A stretch of DNA of 6,235 bases from positions 1 to 6,235 of the forward strand of contig JACQXP010000331.1 in assembly GCA_016208645.1 (NCBI GenBank), read 5' to 3'. Both the position numbers and the translations under genes were made by a program. This stretch comes from Candidatus Methylomirabilota bacterium (GTDB lineage Bacteria; Methylomirabilota; Methylomirabilia; Methylomirabilales; 2-02-FULL-66-22). A model generated the notes under the pieces. The model had not been told where the DNA came from. It saw nothing but the letters and a program-made list of their open reading frames with translations, and made no database searches. Positions 1 to 5,862 of this stretch are shown piece by piece; position 1 is the stretch's first letter; each line of letters begins with the position of its first letter.

Positions 1-388
1 GCGTGGTCGCGCGCGATGATCCTGTGGCCGATCCGGGAGGGGATGCCCCACCGGGCGAAGCCGGAGGCGCGCCAGGCTGTCCGGCGGCCCCCGGTGCCTC
101 GGGCGTCCCGGCTGGACCGGCCACGGGCGCCGGCGGCGTGGCGGGCGCAGCCTCGGGCGGTGTGTAGAACGGGGGGAGCGACGACCGGGTCCGCTCGACC
201 CTGTCCACTTGACCCTTCGGGAATCTCAGGTTCCCGCCCGGGCGCTCGACGACCACCGAGTCGCCTTCCTCGTAGATGTCCTTTCCCCAGATGCTCTGGC
301 CATCCTTGAGATAGACCATGTCTCCGCGCGCTTCGGTCGCCACGACGACCCACGCCAGCGCCGCAGCGAGCACCAGGATTCCACGCAT
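1..388 (-). CDS. Exported protein with small N-terminal beta-rich domain and Pro/Ala/Gly-rich tail (3' end outside window)
   Basis: The frame is open from the ATG at 388 to the left edge, 129 codons, so the C-terminus is not seen. Residues 1-22 look like a signal peptide: MRG, a hydrophobic core of Leu/Ala/Val/Trp, then a likely cleavage in EARG|DM. Residues 23-66 form a compact alternating segment (MVYLKDGQSIWGKDIYEEGD, then VVVERPGG and FPKGQVDRVER) of the pattern often seen in small exported bacterial proteins with a 'xYLKDGxxIxGxV' strand-turn-strand unit. From about residue 71 the sequence becomes Pro/Ala/Gly rich, resembling a flexible linker, so a further domain may lie beyond the edge. 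The start is supported by an AGGAGG seven bases upstream. The gene follows the HAD phosphatase by 45 bp on the same strand and may be the last gene of the transporter operon. I do not recognise the family and assign no function. Confidence 0.75.
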   Translation of the reverse strand, partial: MRGILVLAAALAWVVVATEARGDMVYLKDGQSIWGKDIYEEGDSVVVERPGGNLRFPKGQVDRVERTRSSLPPFYTPPEAAPATPPAPVAGPAGTPEAPGAAGQPGAPPASPGGASPPGSATGSSRATT

Positions 389-395
389 TGGTTGT

Positions 396-401
396 CCTCC
401 T
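396..401 (-). promoter_or_regulatory. Ribosome binding site AGGAGG for the exported-protein gene
   Basis: A perfect AGGAGG on the minus strand, seven bases upstream of the ATG at 388. It fixes the start of a gene whose other end is outside the window. Confidence 0.75.
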
Positions 402-432
402 CTGCCTGGAGTAGCGTGCCGGCTGCAGGCAG
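402..432 (-). other. Possible mRNA hairpin between the phosphatase stop and the next ribosome binding site
   Basis: On the minus strand CTGCCTG (426-432) is followed after 17 bases by its exact complement CAGGCAG (402-408). The element fills the gap between the phosphatase stop codon and the AGGAGG of the next gene. There is no U-tract after it, so it is not a standard intrinsic terminator. It could influence translation of the downstream gene or be chance in GC-rich DNA. Confidence 0.25.
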
Positions 433-433
433 C

Positions 434-1261
434 TCACCCGAGGACGTGGGCCCGCAAGATCGTGGCCACGCCGTCCTCGTCGTTGCTGGGAGCCACCACC
501 CGGGCTGCCTGCTTCAGGTCGGCGTTCGCGTTGCCCATGGCCACGCCCAGCCCCGCCGCCTGGATCATCTCCAGGTCGTTCAGATTGTCCCCGAATGCCA
601 CCGCGGCCGACGGCGGGATGCCCAAGAGCTCGCAGAGCCGCAGCAGGGCGGCGCCCTTGGTCACGCCCTGCCGCAGGATCTCCAGGTAGGTCGGCTCGGA
701 TCGCACGAGGTGCGGTAGGTCCTGGGGGCCAGCGCGGTACGCGGCGGCAAAGGCCTCCAATCGCTCGCCCGGCCCGATCAGCAAGATCTTGACGGGATCG
801 TCCTGCCGGCCCTCGAGGAATCCGACCAGATCCCTTACAGCCACCTGTTCCACCCCATCCTTCCGCGCCGACTCGCGCGAGATCTCACTGACCCGTTCGA
901 TGTAGATGCCCTCGCCCAGGTACAGGTTGGCGTGCAGTCCGAACTGCCGGGCCAGGCGCACCCCCTGGATGGCCTGATCCCGCGGCAGGTGGGCCGAGTA
1001 CAGGATGGCCCCGGAACCGGGATCCTGGATCCGCGCCCCATTATACAGGATGAGGGGGGCATCCGCCCGGATCTTTCGGGCGTAGGGCGATGCCGAGGCC
1101 AACATGCGCCCCGTGGCCAGGGTCACGCGGATCCCCGACGCCTGCGCCATCTCCAGCGCCCGCAGCGTGTCCGGCGAGATCCGACGCTCCCGATCCACCA
1201 GCGTGCCGTCCACGTCGAGGACGATCAGCCGGTAGCGCGCGTCACGCATGGAGGGCCTCAC
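434..1261 (-). CDS. Cof-type HAD-superfamily phosphatase
   Basis: Predicted cytoplasmic Mg2+-dependent phosphatase of the HAD superfamily, subclass IIB (Cof/YidA-like), which removes phosphate from sugar phosphates and similar small molecules. All four HAD motifs are visible in the 275 residues: motif I DVDGTLVD with nucleophile Asp16 and acid/base Asp18, motif II ATGR with Thr50, motif III Lys202 in VTKGAALL, and motif IV GDNLND with Asp225 and Asp229. The stretch between motifs II and III is the size of a IIB cap. The 'TYLEI...G.TKG' segment is typical of this group. The frame opens with GTG at 1261, whose last two bases begin the ATPase stop (GTGA overlap), preceded by GGGAGGGG. An in-frame ATG at 1249 is an alternative start. 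The overlap implies translational coupling to the transporter ATPase, suggesting the phosphatase acts on the imported compound. Exact substrate is not readable; this family is promiscuous. Confidence 0.93.
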   Translation of the reverse strand: MRPSMRDARYRLIVLDVDGTLVDRERRISPDTLRALEMAQASGIRVTLATGRMLASASPYARKIRADAPLILYNGARIQDPGSGAILYSAHLPRDQAIQGVRLARQFGLHANLYLGEGIYIERVSEISRESARKDGVEQVAVRDLVGFLEGRQDDPVKILLIGPGERLEAFAAAYRAGPQDLPHLVRSEPTYLEILRQGVTKGAALLRLCELLGIPPSAAVAFGDNLNDLEMIQAAGLGVAMGNANADLKQAARVVAPSNDEDGVATILRAHVLG

Positions 1262-2346
1262 GCGGTCCCCTCCCGGGGGACCAGGTGCAGGCTGCCTTCA
1301 TCGAAGGCCACCCCCACCGGGTCGCTGGCTCCCAGCGGGGTCGCCCCCTGCGGATGCCCGACCTTCACCAGGAGGGTCTGCCCGCCGACCATCACCTCGT
1401 AGAAGATTTCGCTGCCGAGATACGTGGCCGCAGCGATCCGTCCCTGCCACCGGCCGGCCCCGGCCGGAGCCAGCCCGATCGCCTCCGGCCGCAGCAACAG
1501 CCACACCATGTCGCCCGGGCGGAAACCCTCGGCCGGAACCTGAACGCGACCCTGCGCGATCTCTACGTCGGCCCGGCCGCCCTCGACGTGGCGCACCGTT
1601 CCGGCCAGGAAGTTCGCCTTGCCGATGAAGTCGGCCACGAACAGCGTTCGCGGCCGGCTGTAGATTTCCTGGGGGGTTCCCACCTGCTGGATCCGCCCCT
1701 GGTGCATGACCACGACCTGATCCGACAGCGTCATGGCCTCGTCCTGATCGTGGGTCACGTAAACGCTGGTGATCTGGAGACGCTGCTGGAGCCGCCGAAT
1801 CTCGAGGCGCATCTGCACCCGGAGCTTCGCGTCCAGATTGCTCAGGGGCTCGTCGAACAGCAGGACCCGCGGCTCGGTGATGAGGGCCCGGGCCAGCGCC
1901 ACCCGCTGCTGTTGGCCTCCGGAGAGCTGGGACGGCAGTCGCCCCTCCGTCCCGGCCAGCCCCACCAGCTCGAGCATCGAGCGGACCCGCGCCCGGATCT
2001 CCGGCGCCGGGACCTTGCGAATGCGCAGGCCGTACCCGACGTTGTCGAAGACCGTCATGTGCGGGAACAGCCCGTAGCTCTGGAAGACCATGGAGGTCCG
2101 CCGCTTGTTGGCCGGGAGAGCGGTGATCCGCTCGTCCCCGATGAACACCTCTCCCTCCGTCGGGGCCTCGAAGCCCGCGATCATCCGGAGGACCGTGGTC
2201 TTCCCGCACCCGGACGGCCCCAGCAGGGTCACCAGGCTGCCGTCCTTGACCTCCAGGGACACGTCGTCCACGGCGACGACGGAACCGGTGCCCCCCCGGC
2301 CTTCGAACACCTTGCACAGCCTTTCCAGGCGAACAGCGTTGCTCAT
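1258..2346 (-). CDS. afuC: ABC importer ATP-binding subunit (FbpC/AfuC/PotA type)
   Basis: Energises the importer encoded by the two upstream genes by hydrolysing ATP at the inner face of the membrane. The 362 residues are the usual length for this subfamily. Visible elements in order: Walker A GPSGCGKTT (residues 43-51), Q-loop Gln89 in VFQSYGLFPH, signature LSGGQQQR (141-148), Walker B VLLFDEP with Asp165 and catalytic Glu166, D-loop SNLD (169-172), and switch His199 in VTHDQDEA. After about residue 240 comes a C-terminal TOBE-type regulatory domain with the characteristic 'LLLRPEAI' strand. The full catalytic set is intact. The ATG at 2346 is preceded by a modest AGGTAGG. It lies 82 bp after the permease gene, and its stop overlaps the start of the phosphatase gene. 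Family membership is certain. The symbol follows the FbpC/AfuC convention and does not prove the substrate; spermidine, iron, phosphonate and hexose-phosphate importers share this ATPase type. Confidence 0.93.
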   Translation of the reverse strand: MSNAVRLERLCKVFEGRGGTGSVVAVDDVSLEVKDGSLVTLLGPSGCGKTTVLRMIAGFEAPTEGEVFIGDERITALPANKRRTSMVFQSYGLFPHMTVFDNVGYGLRIRKVPAPEIRARVRSMLELVGLAGTEGRLPSQLSGGQQQRVALARALITEPRVLLFDEPLSNLDAKLRVQMRLEIRRLQQRLQITSVYVTHDQDEAMTLSDQVVVMHQGRIQQVGTPQEIYSRPRTLFVADFIGKANFLAGTVRHVEGGRADVEIAQGRVQVPAEGFRPGDMVWLLLRPEAIGLAPAGAGRWQGRIAAATYLGSEIFYEVMVGGQTLLVKVGHPQGATPLGASDPVGVAFDEGSLHLVPREGTA

Positions 2347-2393
2347 CCCGCGCCTACCTGTTTCCCTTCACTGCGACCTGCTCCCTTCCGGGT

Positions 2394-2418
2394 CACGTTT
2401 CACGCTTCACGTTTCACG
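2394..2418. repeat. 7-bp tandem repeat, CACGTTT type, in the permease-ATPase gap
   Basis: Three and a half consecutive heptamers on the plus strand: CACGTTT, CACGCTT, CACGTTT, CACG. They sit in the 82-bp gap just after the permease stop, outside any gene. Only one base deviates between units, so this is not random composition. It has no dyad able to form a strong hairpin. Confidence 0.7.
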
Positions 2419-2428
2419 GCCCCCGCCG

Positions 2429-4090
2429 CTACCCCGCCGCCTCGTAGCCCATCTGCGACGTCGCCACCCGTCCCACCCCGACCTGGATCAGCCCCAGGGC
2501 CAAGAGCACGATGGCGATCAGGACCAGGCTGAACGCCGCCGCCTGGCTCAGGTCGGCGTTCTCGACCAACCCCAGGATGGCGATGGTGATCAGGTTCCAC
2601 CGGCCCGAGACCACGAAGATCACGGCGCTGATGGCCGTCATGCACCGGACAAAGCTGTAGGCCAACCCCGAGAAGAACGCGGGGGTGATGAGCGGCAGCG
2701 TGATCGTGGCAAACGTCCGGCCGCTGCCCGCCCCCAGGTTCGTGGCGGCCTCCTCGATGGCTGGATCAATCTGCTGGAGGGCCGCCACCCCGGCGCGGAT
2801 CCCGACGGGCACGTTCCGGAAGATGAACAGCAGGACGATGATGGCGGCCGTCCCCGTGAGGAGCAGCGGCCGCTCGTTGAACGCCAGGATGTATCCGATT
2901 CCCACCACCGTCCCGGGGACGGCGAAGGTCAGCATGGAGGTCAGATCCATCAGGCCTTTCCCCACGAACTGCTTCCGCACTACCAGAAAGGCGATGATCA
3001 TGCCCAGGATCCCGGTGATGGGGGTCGCCAGGCTGGCCAGGATCACCGTATCTCGGAGGTACCGACCGCCGATCAGGAAGACGCTCACGTAGTGCTTGAC
3101 GGTGAGGGTGTAATCGGCGCCCCAGAGCGTGACGAAGGAGCCGAAGACCACCGTCCCGTAGAACAGCAGGATCAGGCCGCTGACGCCCAGGCAGAGAACC
3201 GTCAGGAGCCGGCGCGTGAACGGATCCACGCTGAGGCGGCCGGGCGACGGCTTCCCGGTCACGGTGACGTACGACTTCCTGCTCACCCAGTACTTCTGGA
3301 GGAGGAACGCCACCAGGGTCGGGAGCAACAGGATGACTGCCAGGGCCGCTCCCCCCGAGAAGTCCACCATCCCGGTGATGTGCAGGTAGGCCTGCACGGA
3401 GAGGACGTGGAAGTTCCCCGACAGGATGATGGGATTGCCGAAGTCGGCCAGGGACTCGACGAACAATACCAGCAGGGAACTGGCCAGCCCCGGGATGCTG
3501 AGGGGCAGCGTCACCGTCCGGAAGACCTGCCAGCGGGTCGCTCCCAGATTCAGAGACGATTCCTCCAGCGCCGGGTCAATGGCTTGCAGGACACCCAGCA
3601 TGATGAGGAACGCCGTGGGAAAGAACGCGATGGTCTCGACCAGGATCAGCCCACGCAGGCCGTAGATGTGGGGATCCCACTGGCCCTGAAAGAGCATCCG
3701 GGTAATGAACCCCTTCCGTCCCAGCAGGAGGATGGCGGCCAGGGACAGCACGAACGGCGGGGAGATGATGGGAAAGGTGGCCAGGACCCGGAAGAACCGC
3801 TTCCAGGGCACGTCGGCCCTCGCAATGGCGAAGGCAAAGAGGTACCCCACGGCCGTCCCCGCCAGCGCCACGAGGGTCCCCAGGAGCAGGCTGTTGTACA
3901 GCGGGCGCCGCTCGAACGCCTTGGACAGGAGGTCGCCATAGACGTGGAGGGTGAACCGCCCGTCCTCCACCACGCTCATCTGGAAGACCTTGAAGAGCGG
4001 GTAGATGACAAAGAGGAAGAGGCTGACCGCGATGACGCCGATGGTCGCGGCCAGCACCGGTTCCCGCAGGATCTTCCTCAGTCCGTCCAT
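2429..4090 (-). CDS. afuB: ABC importer permease, two fused membrane domains (FbpB/AfuB type)
   Basis: Inner-membrane channel of the importer; both transmembrane domains sit in one polypeptide, as usual for FbpB/AfuB-type systems. About 12 hydrophobic helices can be placed in 553 residues (roughly 11-33, 66-92, 105-124, 145-170, 200-222, 245-266, 294-318, 345-371, 384-406, 411-428, 468-494, 520-541). Each half carries an EAA loop that docks on the ATPase: residues 175-197 (EESSLNLG...TLPL) and 445-467 (EEAATNLG...TLPL), exactly 270 residues apart, showing the internal duplication. I chose the ATG at 4090, where residue 2 onward begins the usual short cytoplasmic lead (MDGLRKILREP). A GTG 66 bases upstream would also be in frame, but it would translate the intergenic tandem repeat into a Pro/Ser-rich leader that does not look like protein. 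No strong ribosome binding site precedes either start. Substrate cannot be told from the permease. Confidence 0.93.
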   Translation of the reverse strand: MDGLRKILREPVLAATIGVIAVSLFLFVIYPLFKVFQMSVVEDGRFTLHVYGDLLSKAFERRPLYNSLLLGTLVALAGTAVGYLFAFAIARADVPWKRFFRVLATFPIISPPFVLSLAAILLLGRKGFITRMLFQGQWDPHIYGLRGLILVETIAFFPTAFLIMLGVLQAIDPALEESSLNLGATRWQVFRTVTLPLSIPGLASSLLVLFVESLADFGNPIILSGNFHVLSVQAYLHITGMVDFSGGAALAVILLLPTLVAFLLQKYWVSRKSYVTVTGKPSPGRLSVDPFTRRLLTVLCLGVSGLILLFYGTVVFGSFVTLWGADYTLTVKHYVSVFLIGGRYLRDTVILASLATPITGILGMIIAFLVVRKQFVGKGLMDLTSMLTFAVPGTVVGIGYILAFNERPLLLTGTAAIIVLLFIFRNVPVGIRAGVAALQQIDPAIEEAATNLGAGSGRTFATITLPLITPAFFSGLAYSFVRCMTAISAVIFVVSGRWNLITIAILGLVENADLSQAAAFSLVLIAIVLLALGLIQVGVGRVATSQMGYEAAG

Positions 4091-4104
4091 GCCCGCCGAC
4101 CAGA

Positions 4105-4135
4105 GGGTTGGGGATTGGGGATGAGGGGTTGAGGG
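4105..4135. repeat. Degenerate 7-bp tandem repeat, TTGGGGA type, in the binding-protein/permease gap
   Basis: The plus strand reads a run of G-blocks spaced seven to eight bases apart (GGG, then GGGG three times at 4110-4113, 4117-4120 and 4125-4128, then GGG at 4133-4135), built from units like TTGGGGA, TGAGGGG and TTGAGGG. The complementary units are CCCCAAT/CCCCAAC, which resemble the heptanucleotide STRR1 (CCCCART) known from filamentous cyanobacteria. Four G-runs with 2-4 base loops also satisfy a G-quadruplex pattern on the plus strand, which is the template strand for the operon. Confidence 0.65.
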
Positions 4136-4165
4136 TCCAGGAAAACAAGAAACCACTCCCTTCCG

Positions 4166-4203
4166 CCCCGCTCCCCGACCTCCAGCCCCCGTCCCCTGTC
4201 CCC
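4166..4203 (-). other. G-run cluster on the mRNA strand just after the binding-protein stop codon
   Basis: Read on the minus strand there are five runs of four or five G within 38 bases (4200-4203, 4193-4196, 4186-4190, 4173-4176, 4166-4169), separated by 3, 2, 9 and 3 bases. It begins six bases past the stop codon of the binding-protein gene. Such a run could fold as an RNA G-quadruplex in the operon transcript. In this position it could lower expression of the permease and ATPase relative to the binding protein. That role is an inference. Confidence 0.4.
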
Positions 4204-4208
4204 GGTCC

Positions 4209-5201
4209 TTACTGCCCGATCTCCGACCGCCACCGCTTGATCAACCGGTCCCGGTCCTCGCCCGCCTTGACGGCATCGAAATTGATCAGCTTGACCTGGT
4301 CGGCCCGCACCGCGCCCTTGGCCACCTCGGCCTTCGGGTTCAGCGGGATCCGGAACCACTTCTGCATCAGGTTCTGCGCCCGGACGGACAGCGCCCAGTC
4401 CACGAACTTCTTGGCCAGCTCCGGCTCCGGCCCCCCCTTGATGAGGGAGATTCCCCCGATCTCATAGCCGGTCCCCTCCTTGGGAAAGGTCATCGTGATT
4501 GGGTACCCTTTGGCGCTGCCCTTCGCGATGAGGTCGTGGGAGAACGAAATGGCAAGGCCCACTTCCCCCAGGCCCGCCTGGGTCACCGGGGCCGATCCGG
4601 ACTTGTCGTAGTGGTGGACGTTGGTGTGCAGCTTTTTCCAGTACTCGAAGGCCTTGTCCTCGCCCATCATCTGGACCAGCGTGGCCAGCACCGTGTACGA
4701 GGTCCCCGAGGTGTACGGGAAGGCGATGGCGATCTGCCCCTTGAGGGCCGGCTTCAGCAGGTCGTCCCACGAGACCGGCGCGGGCACCCCCGCCTTCTTC
4801 AGGAAGTCCGCATTGCTGCCGAAACCGATGGCCCCGAAGTAGTACCCGACCCAGTACCAGTCCGGGTCGCGGCCGTTCTCTGGCAGCGTCCAGTCCAGCG
4901 CCGGCTTGTAAGGCGTGGAAATACCCGCCTTCTTGCCGGCAATGTGGTCTTGCGACGGGCCGCCGAACCAGATGCTGACCTGCGGGTTCTTGGCCTCGGC
5001 CCGGAGGCGCGCCAGGACCTCGCCGGAGGACAGGCGCACCCACTCCACCTTGATCCCGGAGTCCTTCTCGAACTGGGGGATGTACAACTGCGTCTCGGCG
5101 GTATCCAGGGCCGAGTACATGTGGAGCACCTGGGCCCCCTGGACCGGGATCGCCCAGGCGGCTGCTGCCACGATCGCGAGAACCGTCAGGGTGTGGCGCA
5201 T
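4209..5201 (-). CDS. afuA: Periplasmic substrate-binding protein of an Fbp/Afu-type importer, probably hexose-phosphate/organophosphate (AfuA-like)
   Basis: Captures the substrate outside the inner membrane and delivers it to the permease. The 330-residue protein starts with a signal peptide (residues 1-22 or 23: MRHTLTV, Ala-rich core, cleavage near VQGAQV), followed by a type II periplasmic-binding fold of normal length. Conserved pieces include LHMYSALD (27-33), SIWFGGPSQD (76-85), FPYTSGTSYT (161-170), ISFSHD (218-223) and EGTGYEIGG (242-250). Ferric-binding relatives carry adjacent iron-binding tyrosines about where Ser221-His222 lie here, so iron is doubtful. The His-Asp pair and EGTGYE resemble AfuA, a hexose-phosphate binder; this alignment is from memory. 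A related 2-aminoethylphosphonate-type role is the main alternative. I chose the ATG at 5201 because AGGAGG lies nine bases upstream and the signal peptide begins there; frames extended to 5225 or 5276 lack such a site, and 5276 lies inside the promoter. Confidence 0.9.
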   Translation of the reverse strand: MRHTLTVLAIVAAAAWAIPVQGAQVLHMYSALDTAETQLYIPQFEKDSGIKVEWVRLSSGEVLARLRAEAKNPQVSIWFGGPSQDHIAGKKAGISTPYKPALDWTLPENGRDPDWYWVGYYFGAIGFGSNADFLKKAGVPAPVSWDDLLKPALKGQIAIAFPYTSGTSYTVLATLVQMMGEDKAFEYWKKLHTNVHHYDKSGSAPVTQAGLGEVGLAISFSHDLIAKGSAKGYPITMTFPKEGTGYEIGGISLIKGGPEPELAKKFVDWALSVRAQNLMQKWFRIPLNPKAEVAKGAVRADQVKLINFDAVKAGEDRDRLIKRWRSEIGQ

Positions 5202-5210
5202 GGCTCCTGC

Positions 5211-5216
5211 CCTCCT
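5211..5216 (-). promoter_or_regulatory. Ribosome binding site AGGAGG for the binding-protein gene
   Basis: AGGAGG on the minus strand, nine bases before the ATG at 5201. It decides in favour of this start over in-frame ATGs further upstream. Confidence 0.7.
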
Positions 5217-5275
5217 CTCTTTCATTCGCTGATGGCTGGTTGGCCTCGGCTCGGTCTGGGAAAACATGTACCGCA

Positions 5276-5304
5276 AATGTAGTGGTGCTCGGGATATGCG
5301 TCAA
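5276..5304 (-). promoter_or_regulatory. Sigma70-type promoter of the transporter operon
   Basis: On the minus strand TTGACG (5299-5304) is followed by a 17-bp spacer and TACATT (5276-5281). That matches five of six -35 and four of six -10 consensus bases at optimal spacing. Transcription would begin near 5269 and leave a leader of roughly 70 bases before the ATG at 5201. It is the best promoter-like sequence in the only long non-coding gap of the window. Confidence 0.6.
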
Positions 5305-5308
5305 GGTC

Positions 5309-5360
5309 TTTCCCCGGGGGATCCCGGACGGCCGGCGGCATATTGACTTTGCCGGGGAAA
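5309..5360. promoter_or_regulatory. 9-bp inverted repeat between the two divergent promoters (candidate operator)
   Basis: TTTCCCCGG at 5309-5317 and its exact complement CCGGGGAAA at 5352-5360 are separated by 34 bp. The left arm lies just upstream of the -35 of the leftward promoter. The right arm falls between the -35 and -10 of the rightward one. The arrangement suits a regulator acting on both transcription units, but no regulator gene is in the window. Confidence 0.35.
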
Positions 5361-5371
5361 TGGACTAGACG
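5343..5371 (+). promoter_or_regulatory. Possible sigma70-type promoter of the PilZ gene
   Basis: TTGACT (5343-5348), a 17-bp spacer and TAGACG (5366-5371). The -35 is good and the -10 weak (three of six). The spacing and its position just ahead of the ribosome binding site of the PilZ gene make it plausible. The leader would be short. Confidence 0.4.
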
Positions 5372-5380
5372 TTTACACGC

Positions 5381-5386
5381 GAGGAG
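5381..5386 (+). promoter_or_regulatory. Ribosome binding site GAGGAG for the PilZ gene
   Basis: GAGGAG eight bases upstream of the ATG at 5395. It supports this start and argues against the longer overlapping frame opening at 5343. Confidence 0.65.
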
Positions 5387-5394
5387 CCAGGGAG

Positions 5395-5862
5395 ATGGGC
5401 CAGCCATCGGAGAGGCCGGCCGCAGGCAAACGCGGCAGCCGGCGCTGCATTGCGACGCGCGACGACCGGCGCAACCCACGATTCGCCGTGAATCTCCCGG
5501 TCCGCTGCCGGCGTTTGGCCGGGCGAGCCAGAGACGCCTGGCGCGGGCGCGCGACCGATGTCGGGGGCGGTGGGCTCGCCGTGGATCTCCCCACGCGCTT
5601 GGCCCCGGGCACCCGCGTAGCGGTCGAGATCCGGACCGGCATCGGACCGTTACGGATGGAGGCCGATGTGCTGTGGACCCGGCGCGTCGCGGACCGGGAT
5701 GGTATCACGCGTCACGGCCTCTGCCTGGCGGACCGGTCCGAAGTCCTGGATCTGCCCCTGCATGTCCTGCTGGGACAGTGGCTCCACGGCCTCGCCAGCC
5801 GGGAGGCGCCGCGGGGCCGCGCCCACGGCCGGATCCAGGGGCGCGCCAAGACCCCCCGATGA
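5395..5862 (+). CDS. PilZ-domain protein, probable cyclic-di-GMP receptor
   Basis: A 155-residue single-domain cytoplasmic protein; no signal peptide or membrane segment is seen. PilZ domains bind cyclic di-GMP and pass the signal to motility, exopolysaccharide or transcription partners. The first motif RxxxR is present as Arg25-RNP-Arg29 in DDRRNPRF, followed by the first beta strand (AVNLPVRCR). The second motif, normally (D/N)xSxxG, is DVGGGG at residues 55-60, so Asp55 and Gly60 are kept but the Ser is Gly57. Strands with 'LAPGTRVAVEI', 'EADVLWTRR' and 'RHGLCLAD' complete the usual barrel up to about residue 110. A short helix (LPLHVLLGQWLHGL) and a basic Arg/Gly-rich tail follow. It starts a rightward unit divergent from the transporter operon, and its stop overlaps the start of the next gene (ATGA). 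The domain call is firm; the output of the signal is unknown. Confidence 0.85.
   Translation: MGQPSERPAAGKRGSRRCIATRDDRRNPRFAVNLPVRCRRLAGRARDAWRGRATDVGGGGLAVDLPTRLAPGTRVAVEIRTGIGPLRMEADVLWTRRVADRDGITRHGLCLADRSEVLDLPLHVLLGQWLHGLASREAPRGRAHGRIQGRAKTPR

Noticed and set aside
389..433. Intrinsic terminator after the phosphatase gene
   Set aside because: A hairpin can form but no U-tract follows, and the next gene on the same strand starts at once.
2394..2418. CRISPR-like array
   Set aside because: The units are seven bases in direct contact without spacers, so this is a simple tandem repeat.
1090..2532. Long plus-strand open frame (480 codons) opposite the ATPase and phosphatase
   Set aside because: Same reason: a shadow of the ATPase, which has all Walker and signature motifs on the minus strand.
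2090..4132. A very long open frame (680 codons) on the plus strand opposite the permease and part of the ATPase
   Set aside because: It is antisense to two genes with complete family motifs. Its translation is rich in Arg, Gln, Asp and Pro with no recognisable domain. Long antisense frames are expected in GC-rich DNA.
4091..4156. Extended permease N-terminus from a GTG at 4156
   Set aside because: It would translate the TTGGGGA-type tandem repeat into a Pro/Ser leader. The ATG at 4090 begins a normal permease N-terminus.
5343..5858. Upstream extension of the repeat-protein frame through the PilZ gene
   Set aside because: The part before 5859 is Arg/Pro/Gly-rich composition noise, and the PilZ frame is the one with motifs. 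The signal peptide and ATGA overlap place the real start at 5859.
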